A stretch of 64,000 nucleotides of DNA from Selenomonadaceae bacterium (GCA_017527075.1 JAFXQM010000017.1:1-64000); one strand, 5' to 3'; shown: positions 19,073 through 28,966, numbered from the stretch's first letter. Translations and numbers: made by a program. Notes: generated by a model from the sequence alone, not told the origin.

Positions 19073-20400
19073 GAGTTGTGCCGATTGCTTTGGCGATTGT
19101 CCTTTGCTTTTCCAACCTCGGCTTCATCGATTTGGGCGGACGCGTTGCCGAAGAAAATTCCGTGAAGGTTGCCGACGCTCAAGCCCCGCGCAATCATCTC
19201 ACGACGGATAAAAATGTTCAGGCCGCCGCGATTGAAGAGGTTTACGAATTCGAAGACGCAACCGACGAGCCCGCGCCCGGCGCGCCCGAAGAAATTGTTC
19301 AGCGCGAGGAAAATATTTTGCGGCTCTTCTGGGATATCGTCCCCGGTGCCGTCAAATACGAAGTGCTCATCGAAGGCGCGACCTTTTACGCTTACACGAA
19401 CGGAATCGAAATTCCCGTCGACAACGTGAACGCAAAGTTTCAAGTCAACGCCCTTTCGCTGGAGGGCACGACGCTCCAAAATAAATTGCCGATTGTAATC
19501 CTCGACACGAACCCGACCGCGCCTCTGACGACGACCGAATTTGACAAGATGAATTATCCGCCGATTTATCCCGTGTACTCTTGGGTGCCGACCCGCGGCG
19601 CGAGTCATTATGAAATTGAACTCATAAAGGACGGAAAAATTATCCGCCGATATTTTACAAACTCGCAGACCCATGACGACAATTTTGATTTGTACGATAA
19701 GCAGCCCGTGCTCGACGAGGGCGAATATTTTTGGCGGGTGCGCGCGTTCACTTCAGACGGGCGACCGCTCACTCGCTGGTCAGAAAAAAATTCTTCCAAC
19801 AGTTTTGAAGTCAAACATCAGATTCGCTTCTGCGCGCTGGGCGACAGCATAACTCACGGCGGCGGCTCAATTTCCGTGCCGCCTTCGACCGTCATGTACA
19901 ACTGGGAAACTTACTGCGCAATCCCCGTGAAAAATCTGGGCAGGAGCGGCGACACCACCGCGGAAATTCTCGCGCGCTTCGACAACGACGTTTTGCCTTT
20001 CCGCCCCGAAGTGCTTTTCATCATGGCGGGCGTCAACGATTATCGCGCGAACATTCTCGGCTGGGAGTCCGTGGAAAATTTACAGGCTCTTGAGGTCAAG
20101 TGCGAGCAAAACGGAATCAAGCCCGTTTTCCTCACGCCGACTCCTCTCAACCCCGCGCAGATTCAGAAATTAAATTTCATCGACCCGCCGCCCGTCGATT
20201 GGCAGGAGCACCAACAATTTATCTGTGCGTGGATTCGTGACCAAAAATATTTTATCGACGTGAACGAGAAGCTGACCGACGCCGACGGCAACTTGATTGA
20301 CAGCCTGTCGGTGGACGGCCTGCACCCCGACGCCGACGGCAAAAGATTTATCGGCGAAGCGGTTGCCGCGTGGCTCGACAGATATTTGAACTTAAAATGA
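19066..20400 (+). CDS. Exported SGNH/GDSL-type hydrolase with fibronectin-like N-terminal region
   Basis: This 444-residue protein opens with a hydrophobic signal segment (about residues 1-24). Two fibronectin-III-like beta regions follow (about 75-145 and 160-250, each with a W-containing strand motif such as YSWVPTRGASHYEIEL). The C-terminal SGNH domain (about 255-444) has the nucleophile in CALGDSITHGGGS, a Gly in LGRSGDT, Asn in MAGVNDYR, and the DGLHPDADG His/Asp dyad. An esterase acting on a carbohydrate or envelope substrate is the probable role; the substrate is unknown. Translational coupling to the ABC-F gene is likely from the overlap. A terminator follows at 20416. Confidence 0.85.
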   Translation: MLRVVPIALAIVLCFSNLGFIDLGGRVAEENSVKVADAQAPRNHLTTDKNVQAAAIEEVYEFEDATDEPAPGAPEEIVQREENILRLFWDIVPGAVKYEVLIEGATFYAYTNGIEIPVDNVNAKFQVNALSLEGTTLQNKLPIVILDTNPTAPLTTTEFDKMNYPPIYPVYSWVPTRGASHYEIELIKDGKIIRRYFTNSQTHDDNFDLYDKQPVLDEGEYFWRVRAFTSDGRPLTRWSEKNSSNSFEVKHQIRFCALGDSITHGGGSISVPPSTVMYNWETYCAIPVKNLGRSGDTTAEILARFDNDVLPFRPEVLFIMAGVNDYRANILGWESVENLQALEVKCEQNGIKPVFLTPTPLNPAQIQKLNFIDPPPVDWQEHQQFICAWIRDQKYFIDVNEKLTDADGNLIDSLSVDGLHPDADGKRFIGEAVAAWLDRYLNLK

Positions 20401-20415
20401 TTCGGCGCAAACGAA

Positions 20416-20447
20416 AAGAGCCGCTCGACTTGAGCAGCTCTTTTTTT
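20416..20447 (+). terminator. Terminator after the SGNH hydrolase gene
   Basis: AGAGCCGCTC, loop GACTT and GAGCAGCTCT form a stem with one mismatch, followed by seven T. Confidence 0.85.
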
Positions 20448-20481
20448 GACGAAATCAGAGGCGCGCATGGACGCGCGCCCC

Positions 20482-20633
20482 GCCCGCGTAATGAGCGTGA
20501 CGCGAATTCAGCGGGCACACTGAGCCGCGGGTAATCTCAACCTCCGAACCATGAACGAGGAGCCGCCCCTGCGAGGTGCCCTTTCTCTTTGCTTCTTTCT
20601 CTTTGGGCAAGCAAAGAGAAAGAAGATTCAAAA
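20482..20633 (-). repeat. About 150-bp dispersed repeat, copy 2 (inverted)
   Basis: This is the inverted partner of 14401-14553. Its hairpin at 20592-20625 has a perfect 14-bp stem and a 6-nt loop. It also sits between convergent genes (SGNH hydrolase and glgB). Apart from this and the terminator the 323-bp gap 20401-20723 shows no gene. Confidence 0.8.
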
Positions 20634-20723
20634 ACTCAAAAGAATTTTCTCAGCCCGAAGAGCACGACGACCCGCAGCAATGAGGACAGGTTCTGCGAAT
20701 CCACTCTTGAGTGAAGAGGGGAT

Positions 20724-22730
20724 TTAATTTTTCCAGAGGACGACGCCCGTGCGCGCGGGAATGTAAAGCTTGAGCCAGTCTTTGTCTTGCCGGTCGTAAA
20801 CGGGGTCGTAATTCGTGTAATGCGGGACGGTGTCGTCGGTCAAGCCGAAGCCGCCGAAAGCTTTGTCGTCGGTGTTGAGCATGACGTCGTAATCGCCCTT
20901 GGGCACGAGGAAGCCGTAATCGACGAAAGATTTGGTCGGCGAGAAGTTGAACACGAACAGCAGACGCCCGCGCATGTAAGCCAGCACTTGGTCGGCATCG
21001 TCGTGCCAAATTTCTCTGACGGGCAGGCTCGCGAAGTTCGGCTCGGCTTTTATGACTGCAATCATCGCGCGGTCGAAGTCGCCCAGCTCGTGGTAACAAA
21101 GGCTCTTGTCGTCGAGGAGGTGCCACTGCCTGCGCGCGTACTTGTAACTCCAGCCGTTTCCTTCGCGCGGGAAGTCAATCCATTCGGGGTGACCGAATTC
21201 GTTGCCCATGAAGTTCAGATATCCGCCGTTCATCGTCGACAGTGTCACGAGCCGAATCATCTTGTGCAGAGCAATGCCGCGATTGGCAACGTCGTTTTCG
21301 TCGCCCTTGCGGAAGTGCCAATACATGTCGGCGTCAATCAGGCGGAAGATAATCGTTTTGTCGCCGACGAGTGCCTGGTCGTGGCTTTCGGCGTAGGAAA
21401 CTGTCTTTTCGTCTGCGCGGCGGTTTGTCATCTCCCAGAAGATTGAAGAGGGTTTCCAATCCTCGTCGCGCTTCTCTTTGATAAGTTTAATCCAGTAATC
21501 GGGGACGTTCATTGCCAGGCGGTAATTGAAACCGAAGCCGCCGTCCTCAAATTTGCTGGCGAGCCCGGGCATACCGCTGACGTCCTCGGCAATCGTGACG
21601 GCGTCGGGTTTGACCTCGTGAATCAACTTGTTGGCAATCATCAGGTAGCAAATCGCGTTGTCGTCCTGGTGTCCGTTGAAGTAATCGCCGTAGCTGCAGA
21701 ACGCCTCGCCGAGTCCGTGGCTGTAGTAGAGCATGGAAGTTATCCCGTCGAAGCGGAACCCGTCGAAGTGATATTCCTCCAGCCAATACTTGCAGTTGCT
21801 CAGCAGGAAGTGGAGCACGTCGTCTTTGCCGTAATCGAAGCAGAGGCTGTCCCAGGCGGGGTGCTCGTGTCGGTCGCCCGCGTAGAAAAATTGATTCGGG
21901 TCGCCCGCCAAGTTGCCCAAGCCTTCGACTTCATTTTTGACGGCGTGGCTGTGAACGATATCCATGATGACTGCCAAGCCCATTTGGTGTGCGGCGTCAA
22001 TCATGTCCTTGAGCTCGTCGGGCGTGCCGCATCTACTGCTCGGCGCGAAGAAACTCGACACGTGATAACCGAAGCTGCCGTAGTAGGGGTGCTCCTGAAT
22101 CGCCATGATTTGCACGGCGTTGTAGCCCGCCTGCTTGATTCGCGGCAAAATATTTTCCTTGAACTCGGTGTAAGTGCCGACCTTCTCTGCGTCCTGCGCC
22201 ATGCCCACGTGGCTCTCGTAAATCAGCAGCGGGTTCGTGTCAATCTTGAAACCTTCGTCGTGCCACACATGCGGTTGCGGCGGATTCCAAACTTGCGCGG
22301 AGAAAATTTTCGTCTGCTCATCTTGAACGACGCGCTGACACCACGCGGGAATGCGTTCGCCCTCGCCGCCGTCCCAGCGCACGCTCATCTTGTAAAGGTC
22401 GCCGTGCTTGAGTTGCCCTTCGGAAAGTTTCAATTCCCAGTTGCCGTTTTCCAATCTCTTGCAACGATATTCCTCGGTTTTTTGCCAGCCGTTAAAGTCG
22501 CCGATTAAATAAATTGCGGTCGCGTTCGGAGCCCACTCGCGGAAGACCCAGCCGTAACCCGTCTTGTGCAGCCCGAAGTAAAGATGACCCGTCGCGAAGT
22601 CCGACAGCGTGCGCTTGCCGTTTTGCGTCAGCTGAGAAATTTTCCACAGCGCGTGTTCGTGGCGTCCGCGAATTGCGTCTTCATATGGAGCGAGCCACCC
22701 GTCCTTCTCCACCAATCCGATATGTTCCAT
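20724..22730 (-). CDS. glgB: 1,4-alpha-glucan (glycogen) branching enzyme, eukaryote-type
   Basis: This 668-residue enzyme forms alpha-1,6 branches in glycogen. An N-terminal CBM48-like domain (about 55-160, YLIGDFNGWQ) precedes the GH13 catalytic domain. It has the nucleophile Asp in GFRFDGITSMLY, the acid Glu in TIAEDVSGMPG and the transition-state Asp in AESHDQALVGDK. The GFRFDG-TSMLY block followed by a His/Gly motif is characteristic of the eukaryotic branching-enzyme subfamily (GH13_8) more than of the Escherichia coli type. The ATG at 22730 has AAAGGAGGAA. No other glycogen gene is adjacent. A good promoter is at 22773-22801. Confidence 0.92.
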   Translation of the reverse strand: MEHIGLVEKDGWLAPYEDAIRGRHEHALWKISQLTQNGKRTLSDFATGHLYFGLHKTGYGWVFREWAPNATAIYLIGDFNGWQKTEEYRCKRLENGNWELKLSEGQLKHGDLYKMSVRWDGGEGERIPAWCQRVVQDEQTKIFSAQVWNPPQPHVWHDEGFKIDTNPLLIYESHVGMAQDAEKVGTYTEFKENILPRIKQAGYNAVQIMAIQEHPYYGSFGYHVSSFFAPSSRCGTPDELKDMIDAAHQMGLAVIMDIVHSHAVKNEVEGLGNLAGDPNQFFYAGDRHEHPAWDSLCFDYGKDDVLHFLLSNCKYWLEEYHFDGFRFDGITSMLYYSHGLGEAFCSYGDYFNGHQDDNAICYLMIANKLIHEVKPDAVTIAEDVSGMPGLASKFEDGGFGFNYRLAMNVPDYWIKLIKEKRDEDWKPSSIFWEMTNRRADEKTVSYAESHDQALVGDKTIIFRLIDADMYWHFRKGDENDVANRGIALHKMIRLVTLSTMNGGYLNFMGNEFGHPEWIDFPREGNGWSYKYARRQWHLLDDKSLCYHELGDFDRAMIAVIKAEPNFASLPVREIWHDDADQVLAYMRGRLLFVFNFSPTKSFVDYGFLVPKGDYDVMLNTDDKAFGGFGLTDDTVPHYTNYDPVYDRQDKDWLKLYIPARTGVVLWKN

Positions 22731-22772
22731 AAAGTTTCCTCCTTTAAATCGTTTTCAGAATCTTCCGTGCCG

Positions 22773-22801
22773 ATTGTAACAAAAGATTTTTTTTTAAGCA
22801 A
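22773..22801 (-). promoter_or_regulatory. Promoter for glgB
   Basis: On the minus strand TTGCTT (22801-22796), a 17-nt spacer and TACAAT (22778-22773) lie about 43 nt upstream of the glgB ATG. Confidence 0.6.
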
Positions 22802-22867
22802 GGAATTTAAGAGCGTGAGGCGAATTCATTTGAAAATTTTTTTGACAAGGGACAAGGAGAAATTTTT

Positions 22868-25491
22868 ATGGCCGAAAAAAAATCAAGAAACAGCAACTCA
22901 ACAACATCAAGACCGATGCCGATGCTGTTACCCAAGCAGACGTTACCAATGGCATGAACTACGTCTGGCAGAATGGCGATCCGTTCAGCAAGAGCACGTC
23001 CACTGCAGGTGCTTACGTCTCCTTCTCGGAATACAGAGAGACAACAAACAGCAAAGGTATCACTTACAGGGCAGTCAGACTCAACGCGGTTGAAGGTATT
23101 TCGTTCACGAAGTCTATCACCACAGGCAACGGCTTTGTTGTTGACAGCACCAATGTCGGTATGCAAGCAACTGCCGGCGTCAATGTCAGCATGAACAGCG
23201 GACACGTCACGGGCGGCAAGTTCGGTCTCGGCACCGGCAGATTCAGAATCGGCACCCTGGGCGCAGATCTCACCGACGCGACTGTCATCAAAACCGAAGG
23301 CTTTGCAGACGGCGCGGTCTCCTTCGTTGCTGACGACGAGAACCTCCAGAGCGTGACTACAAGCGGCGACCTCGAAGGCATCGTCACCGTCACGGGCGAC
23401 TACGACTTCTCTTATAACGGCGCGCAAGTTAAGATCACGGGCGCGGCTGACGACCAGTCTTATCAGATTTACTACGACGATGACGGACGCCTTGCTCTCG
23501 ACCTGAGCACAGTTACTGCAGCGGAAGATGACATTCCTATCCGTGTTGTCAGCGCGGGCGGCGCAGAAGCTATCGTTCCTCCGATGGGCGAAACCGAACT
23601 GAGAATCGGCACGACCACTTACGAATATGCCAATACTAACGGCAATGCTGAATTCTTGGTCAGCGGCACGGATGTTACCGGCTTCGTCCTGAGCGATATC
23701 GGCGATTCTGTCACGATTAGCAAGGACGCTCTGTCAATCTACGACGCTGAAGACACGACCGAAGCTATCGCGACCGTCAGCGGCAGCGATTACACCGTCA
23801 CCAAGTTGCGCAACGGCTATCAAGCAACAATCAATAAAACCTCCACGATCACCATTGGCGAAACCACTTTGGACTTCACAATCAGCAAGGCTACCAGAGA
23901 TTCGGCAGGATTCGCGGACGGCGTGACTATCCTCTTCAACGAAGGCGGCGAAATCACCGGCGTTGCCGGCCTCAGCGACTTCACCGGCTCCAAAGACACC
24001 TTGACCGTCAAAGGCGCGCCCGTCACCGACGAAGAAGGCGGTCTGCCCGTTTTCGGCTCCGACGGCACTTTGGGTCATATCTCCGTTTCGACCGGCGACT
24101 TCACTTACACTGCCGGCAATAAAATTAAAGTTGCCGACGGCGTAAAAATTTTTTCTGTTGACGGCTCGGCTCAGATTTATGTCGGCACGAACGGCGGCAA
24201 GGTCACGGACAATTGGGGCGGGACGTACAACTTCGACGGCAAGGGTTACCTGCGCGGCAAGGACGATGAAATTGTCGGCTTTGTCTTCGAGTTGGAGGGC
24301 ACAAGCATTGTCTTGCCCGTGAGCGATGCAATTCCCGTTTATTACAACGGAAAAGTCGTCACCATTCCAGCCGTCAACGATTCTGACGGCGCGTTCAAAG
24401 TCACGCTGACCAAGGCGGGCAAGTTCCTTCTCAGCGACCTCGGAGCAGGCGCAACCGTCAAAGACCTCACCTTCAAAGAAGCGGGCGGCTCGGTTACCTT
24501 CGACCCCGACGGAGATATTGAGAGTGTGAAGTATCCTTCGCTGCCCGTTTACTTCAGCATGACCCTCACGGATTCAAATAAATCTGTCGTGAAAGCAGGA
24601 GCCGGCTTCGGACGCGTCGACGCCTCCGCGCGCACGAAGGAAATCAAAATCACGGGCAACGCGTTGGACAATTTCATCCTCGGCGGCTCGAATAAAAATT
24701 CGATTTACGGCGGCGCAGGAAACGACACACTGCGCGGCGGGGATGGCAACGACAAACTCGTGGGCGGCACGGGCAATGATTCACTCTTAGGCGAGAACGG
24801 CGACGATAAACTTCTCGGCGAAAGCGGCGCGGATTCACTCTTCGGCGGCAAAGGAAACGATTACCTGAACGGCGGAGACAACGACGATAAACTCTTCGGC
24901 GGCATGGGCAACGACAAACTCGTGGGCGAAAACGGCGCGGACGTTCTCAGCGGCGGCAGCGGTGACGATTCACTCTACGGAGGCGCGGACAATGATTCGT
25001 TGCTCGGCGAGGCGGGCAAGGATTATCTGCGCGGAGGTAAAGGCAACGATTATCTCGACGGCGGCAAGGGCAATGACTCACTGCTCGGCGAGGCGGGCGA
25101 TGATATTCTCGGCGGCGGCAAGGGCAATGACACACTCACGGGCGGCGCGGGTGCCGACACGTTCCTTTATGCGTTCGGCGACGGCAAAGATGTTATCGTC
25201 GATTTTTCCGCGGAGGACACAATCAAATTGATTGACGGCTCATGGTCTGATGTGACGGCGAGCGTAAATAAAAAAGATGTCACGCTCAAAATCGGTTCCG
25301 GCTCAATCAAAATTAAAAACGCCAAGGATACGACGATTACAATCGTTGACGGCGACGGGCGCGTCGGTGACCTCGATTCGCTGATGAGAGAGTTGCCGAG
25401 TGCCTCGGCTGCGCTGCCCTTTGACGACGCCGACACAGCGAATAAATTTTTGAACGGCGTCGCCTTTGCGCAACCGTCAAGCAAAAAATAA
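22868..25491 (+). CDS. RTX (haemolysin-type calcium-binding) protein, start out of frame at an A8 tract
   Basis: The long frame from 22954 encodes 845 residues. A well-placed AAGGAG (22854-22859) and ATG (22868) lie in another frame and lead to a stop after 29 codons. Adding one A to the run of eight at 22875-22882 joins them, giving an N-terminus MAEKKIKKQQLNNIKTDADA continuous with the main frame. No ATG, GTG or TTG exists in the main frame between its upstream stop (22843) and 22954. The body has beta-rich repeats, then about 18 copies of GGxGNDxLxG calcium-binding nonapeptides (about residues 575-735 of the 22954 frame). The C-terminus resembles type I secretion substrates. No secretion ATPase is nearby. 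Confidence 0.82.
24690..25160 (+). repeat. Array of RTX calcium-binding nonapeptide repeats
   Basis: The in-frame DNA repeats a 27-bp theme encoding variants of GGxGNDxLx, for example GGAGNDTLR, GGTGNDSLL, GGKGNDYLN. These bind Ca2+ in a beta-roll and fold after export. The repeat is part of the RTX gene. Confidence 0.9.
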
Positions 25492-25503
25492 TTTCGTTGA
25501 CAC

Positions 25504-25538
25504 TTCCGCAGGTCTTCGGGCTTGCGGGATTTTTTTTG
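25504..25538 (+). terminator. Terminator after the RTX gene
   Basis: CCGCA pairs with TGCGG around a GC-rich loop, followed by eight T, 15 nt after the stop codon. Confidence 0.75.
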
Positions 25539-25549
25539 CGCGCAGAAGG

Positions 25550-25578
25550 TTGAGAAAGATTTTGCGCTTCGATATAAT
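25550..25578 (+). promoter_or_regulatory. Promoter for the decayed DUF2971 gene
   Basis: TTGAGA (25550-25555), a 17-nt spacer and TATAAT (25573-25578) precede a GAGGGG site and a GTG at 25610. Confidence 0.65.
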
Positions 25579-25609
25579 TGCGTCGAAAAATTTTTTGAGG
25601 GGATGAGCC

Positions 25610-26959
25610 GTGAAACTTTACCGGTACAGGACAATCGAAAGCGCGTTGCTTGAGCGGATAACGGTATTCTTTACTTCGCGGCACCCGACGAACTCAACGA
25701 CCGATTGAAGGTTACGTAAAAATTTTTTGGCGGGGCGATGTGCCGGCGTGGGAGGGCTTGCTGAAAAATTTCGTCTGTAGCCTCTTTTACGGTCTGCAAA
25801 CTTATCTGCTCACGTCGGGACGCTTTCAAGTTGCCGCGCATGAAAAATTCTTGAGCGACATGCCGAACAAAACTTTGCTGAGCGACCTCCACCGGTTTGA
25901 CCACTCGCCGCTGAGTAAAATCTTCATAAGAGCTCGCCGAAAAATTTTTGACGGAAGAAATTGTTCGTGAAGTTGTCGACTTTTACGGCAACGACACAAT
26001 CAAAAGTTACGGGCGCGAATTGGAATTCATCTTCCGCACAGTCATTGACGCCGCGCTTATAATTTGCGTAAGGAAGTGCAAAGCTTTCGGTCTGATTCGC
26101 GACGACTTCAACGAAAAATTTTTCGACGTGGAATATGAAATTTCTTTCGCCGAACTCAAGGACATCAGCGACGCCGCCCGCAAGCAGGAGATTGACGCGC
26201 CGGAAAATCTCAACTGCGACATGATGGAATCGAGCTTGCTCGCGCTGAAGATGAATCGCCGCTCGCCCGACATGCCCTACCTTTTCAAGCAACACTTGCT
26301 TTGGCTCCGATTTATTTTCCCGCGCACTTACGTCGAACAGCTCAAGGAAATCATGTATCCGAAAGGTTACGTCATTTGCTTCAGCGACACGCCGACGAAC
26401 TCGGCAATGTGGAGCAATTACGCTGACAATCACCGCGGCGTTTGCTTAGTTTACGAGACGGAAAATTTTGGCGGACGCGAAGTCTTTGGAGGTAAGGGCG
26501 GTAAAATACAGCGAGCATGTCATTGAACGAAATTTTTTTGAGGCACTGAGGCATTTGAATTTCACGCACGCGGAGGATTGGCTGACGGGTAGCGGCGGCG
26601 TGAAAAGTTCAAAGCTCTCGGAGTGCGCGGCGGTTGATAATTACCGCGACGATTATCGGGAAAAATTTTTTCGGAAGATGACGGATTGGAATCACGAGCG
26701 CGAGTACAGAATTTTTTTGCCGGACGAGTTTCATCGATATGCCGAAAAATTTTCGCGACACTTGCGTTATGATTTGAGCTTGCTGAAAGGAATAATTTTC
26801 GGGCTTAGGACGACGCTCGACGACAAACTTAATCTTCTGCAGAAACTTTCGCGGCTCGGAAAATCAATCCGCGACTTTGAATTTTTTCAAGCCGAGTACG
26901 ACGACGAGACCCAATTAATTTCCGTCCGCGAAAAAAATTTGCTGACGAGAATCACTTGA
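25610..26959 (+). pseudogene. DUF2971-type protein gene, broken by several frameshifts
   Basis: Translation starts well (VKLYRYRTIESALLER after GTG 25610) but the family-like continuation DNGILYFAAPDELNDR needs a shift near 25660. Further shifts near 25705 and in the AAAAATTTTT run near 25940 join to ELAEKFLTEEIVREVV. Another near 26470-26490 joins VCLVYETENFGG to SLEVRAVKYSEHVIE. The reconstructed product of about 450 residues shows DUF2971-like features (LYRY start, CFSDTPTNSAMWSNYADNH, a WNHEREYRIF block). The promoter and ribosome site are intact. Several breaks fall in homopolymers, so sequencing error is an alternative to decay. The function of the family is poorly known; some members are near defence genes. 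Confidence 0.75.
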
Positions 26960-26971
26960 GAGGTGTTGACC

Positions 26972-27346
26972 ATGGAACTCGCGACAATCTTTTTAATCTG
27001 GCTGGCAATCACAATCATCGACAACATGGCGAAGCGCAAAAAGAGACGGCTCCCGCCGCCGAACGGTTCGCCCGACTTCGACATACCGACTTTGCCGAAC
27101 GACCCGAATTTTCCCGGCGAAGAGGTTCCGATTTTCATCGACAGCCCGCAGCAGGCTGAAGTTCGCCCGAAAAAAATTCCGTCGCCGTCGCGCCCGAAAA
27201 AAATTTCCCCGCGCGAAGTTCACGAGGCGCAAGAAAATTCGGAGCTCGATTTGAACTTAACGCCGTCGAAAGTTTTAAACGCGTTCGTCCTCAATGAAAT
27301 TTTGGACAAGCCCAAAGCTCTGCGTCGGAGAAAAATGTTGAGGTGA
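26972..27346 (+). CDS. Small membrane-anchored protein of unknown function
   Basis: This 124-residue protein has one N-terminal membrane helix (MELATIFLIWLAITIID) followed by a basic stretch, a Pro-rich region and a charged C-terminal part (LNAFVLNEILDKPKAL). The ATG at 26972 has GAGAGGTG upstream; a TTG 9 nt earlier is possible. It ends next to manA, whose start overlaps or abuts it, so the two are probably co-transcribed. I recognise no family. Confidence 0.65.
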   Translation: MELATIFLIWLAITIIDNMAKRKKRRLPPPNGSPDFDIPTLPNDPNFPGEEVPIFIDSPQQAEVRPKKIPSPSRPKKISPREVHEAQENSELDLNLTPSKVLNAFVLNEILDKPKALRRRKMLR

Positions 27347-27354
27347 AAAATTTT

Positions 27355-28302
27355 ATGGCGATTTTGAAACTTAAGCCCGCGTGCAAAGATTATCTGTGGG
27401 GCGGGCGTCGGCTTGCCGAGGAGTTCGGCATTGACTGCGATAAAAAAATTTTGGCGGAGGCGTGGATGTTGTCTTGCCACCCCGACGGCCCCTCGACGAT
27501 TGGCGGCGAAACTCTGACCGAGTACATTGCCCGCTGCGGCGAAAAAATTTTGGGCACGAATTGCCGACGCTTCCGAGATTTCCCGATTCTCATAAAGTTC
27601 ATCGACGCGCGCGAAAATCTTTCCGTGCAAGTCCACCCGCCCGACGAGTACGCGCTGGCTCACGAAGGGCAGCTCGGCAAAAGCGAAATGTGGTACGTCC
27701 TCGACGCCGAAGAAAATTCCGTCCTCTACTGCGGCTTCAAAGAAAAAATTTCCCGCGAAGAATTTGTCGCCCGCATAAAAAATAATTCGCTCGTCGAAGT
27801 CCTCAACGCTGTGCCTGTCCGACGCGGCGACGTGATTTTCATTCCCGCCGGCACGATTCACGCGGTGTGCAAAGGCGTGTTGCTCGCCGAGATTCAACAG
27901 AACTCGAACGTCAGCTACCGCATTTACGATTACGGCAGAGGACGCCCGCTCCACATTGCTCAGACCCTCGACGTGATAAATTTTGACACGGTCAAGGAAC
28001 GCAATGCATATCCGCAGGATGCAACGTCACGTTGCCACCTTGCCGCCTGCGATTATTTTGTCGTCGATAAGCTCGTGCTCGACGGAAAAATTTTGTCGGA
28101 GGCTCGCGGCTTCGTCGACGAGAAAACTTTTTTGAGCGTGCTGATTCTCGGCGGCGAAGGAAAAATTTTTTGCAGCGGGGAGGAAATTTTTTATCGGAAG
28201 GGCGATTCGTTCATGCTGACGGCGGGCGCGGGCGCGTGGAAAATTTTCGGCAGTTGCGACGCGCTCCTGACGACGGTGCCCGACCATGAGGAAAATTTCT
28301 GA
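27355..28302 (+). CDS. manA: Mannose-6-phosphate isomerase, class I
   Basis: This 315-residue zinc cupin enzyme interconverts fructose 6-phosphate and mannose 6-phosphate, feeding GDP-mannose or mannose use. The length matches the short Firmicutes type. Zinc ligands are visible in SVQVHPPDEYA, GKSEMWYVLD and AGTIHAVCKG. The start at ATG 27355 has GAGGTG about 10 nt upstream; GTG 27343 in the same frame would overlap the upstream gene by 4 nt. The 3' end overlaps the methyltransferase gene by 17 nt. Its position before envelope genes suggests sugar-nucleotide supply for surface polysaccharide. Confidence 0.92.
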   Translation: MAILKLKPACKDYLWGGRRLAEEFGIDCDKKILAEAWMLSCHPDGPSTIGGETLTEYIARCGEKILGTNCRRFRDFPILIKFIDARENLSVQVHPPDEYALAHEGQLGKSEMWYVLDAEENSVLYCGFKEKISREEFVARIKNNSLVEVLNAVPVRRGDVIFIPAGTIHAVCKGVLLAEIQQNSNVSYRIYDYGRGRPLHIAQTLDVINFDTVKERNAYPQDATSRCHLAACDYFVVDKLVLDGKILSEARGFVDEKTFLSVLILGGEGKIFCSGEEIFYRKGDSFMLTAGAGAWKIFGSCDALLTTVPDHEENF

Positions 28303-28957
28303 CGCGTATCAAATTGTCGGACGCCTCTCAAAATTTTTCGACCGAATGATGACCGCTGCCGATTTGCCGTCGCGGCTTGCGTTGAAAATTTTTTGGAGCT
28401 TGGACGCGGCGGCTCATCAAAAATTTTTGGCGCAGGCGTTCGCGGGCATCCCGAAAGATTTCAGCGGGCGATTGCTTGAAGTCCCCGTCGGCACGGGCGT
28501 GCTGTCCCTGCCCGTCTATCAAAAACTCGGCGGCGCGGAAATTTTTTGCGTCGACTACTCGGACAAAATGCTCGACGTCGCCAAGGCACGCGCGGCTCAG
28601 ATGAATTTGCGCGGCGTGAAATTTTTTCAGGCCGACGTGGCGCACTTGCCCTTCGCGGAAAATTTTTTCGACGCGGTCTTATCGGTCAACGGCTTCCATG
28701 CTTTCGGCGACAAAGACGCGGCGTGGGCGGAGACTTATCGCGTGCTCGGCGGCGGCGGAATTTTTTGCGGCTGCATGTACGTCAAGGGTGAGAATCGTCG
28801 GACGGATTTTTTCGTCGAAAAATTTTGTGAGCCGCGCGGATTTTTTTCTCCGCCGTATGAATCACTTACATCTTTGCAAAAAAAATTGCGCGAACGATTT
28901 GCCCGCGCCGAAGTTACTCGCGTCGAATCTTTTGCCGGCTTCGTCTGCACGAAATGA
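28286..28957 (+). CDS. Class I SAM-dependent methyltransferase
   Basis: This 223-residue protein has the Rossmann methyltransferase motifs: motif I LLEVPVGTGVLSLPV, an acidic end of strand 2 in FCVDYSDKMLDVAK, motif II QADVAHLPFAENFFD and post-motif LSVNGFHAF. It resembles the UbiE/Methyltransf_11 group. The substrate is unknown. It overlaps manA by 17 nt and precedes an export permease by 9 nt, so it belongs to the same transcription unit and may modify a lipid or saccharide. Confidence 0.82.
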   Translation: MRKISDAYQIVGRLSKFFDRMMTAADLPSRLALKIFWSLDAAAHQKFLAQAFAGIPKDFSGRLLEVPVGTGVLSLPVYQKLGGAEIFCVDYSDKMLDVAKARAAQMNLRGVKFFQADVAHLPFAENFFDAVLSVNGFHAFGDKDAAWAETYRVLGGGGIFCGCMYVKGENRRTDFFVEKFCEPRGFFSPPYESLTSLQKKLRERFARAEVTRVESFAGFVCTK

Positions 28958-28966
28958 AAGGTTCTC

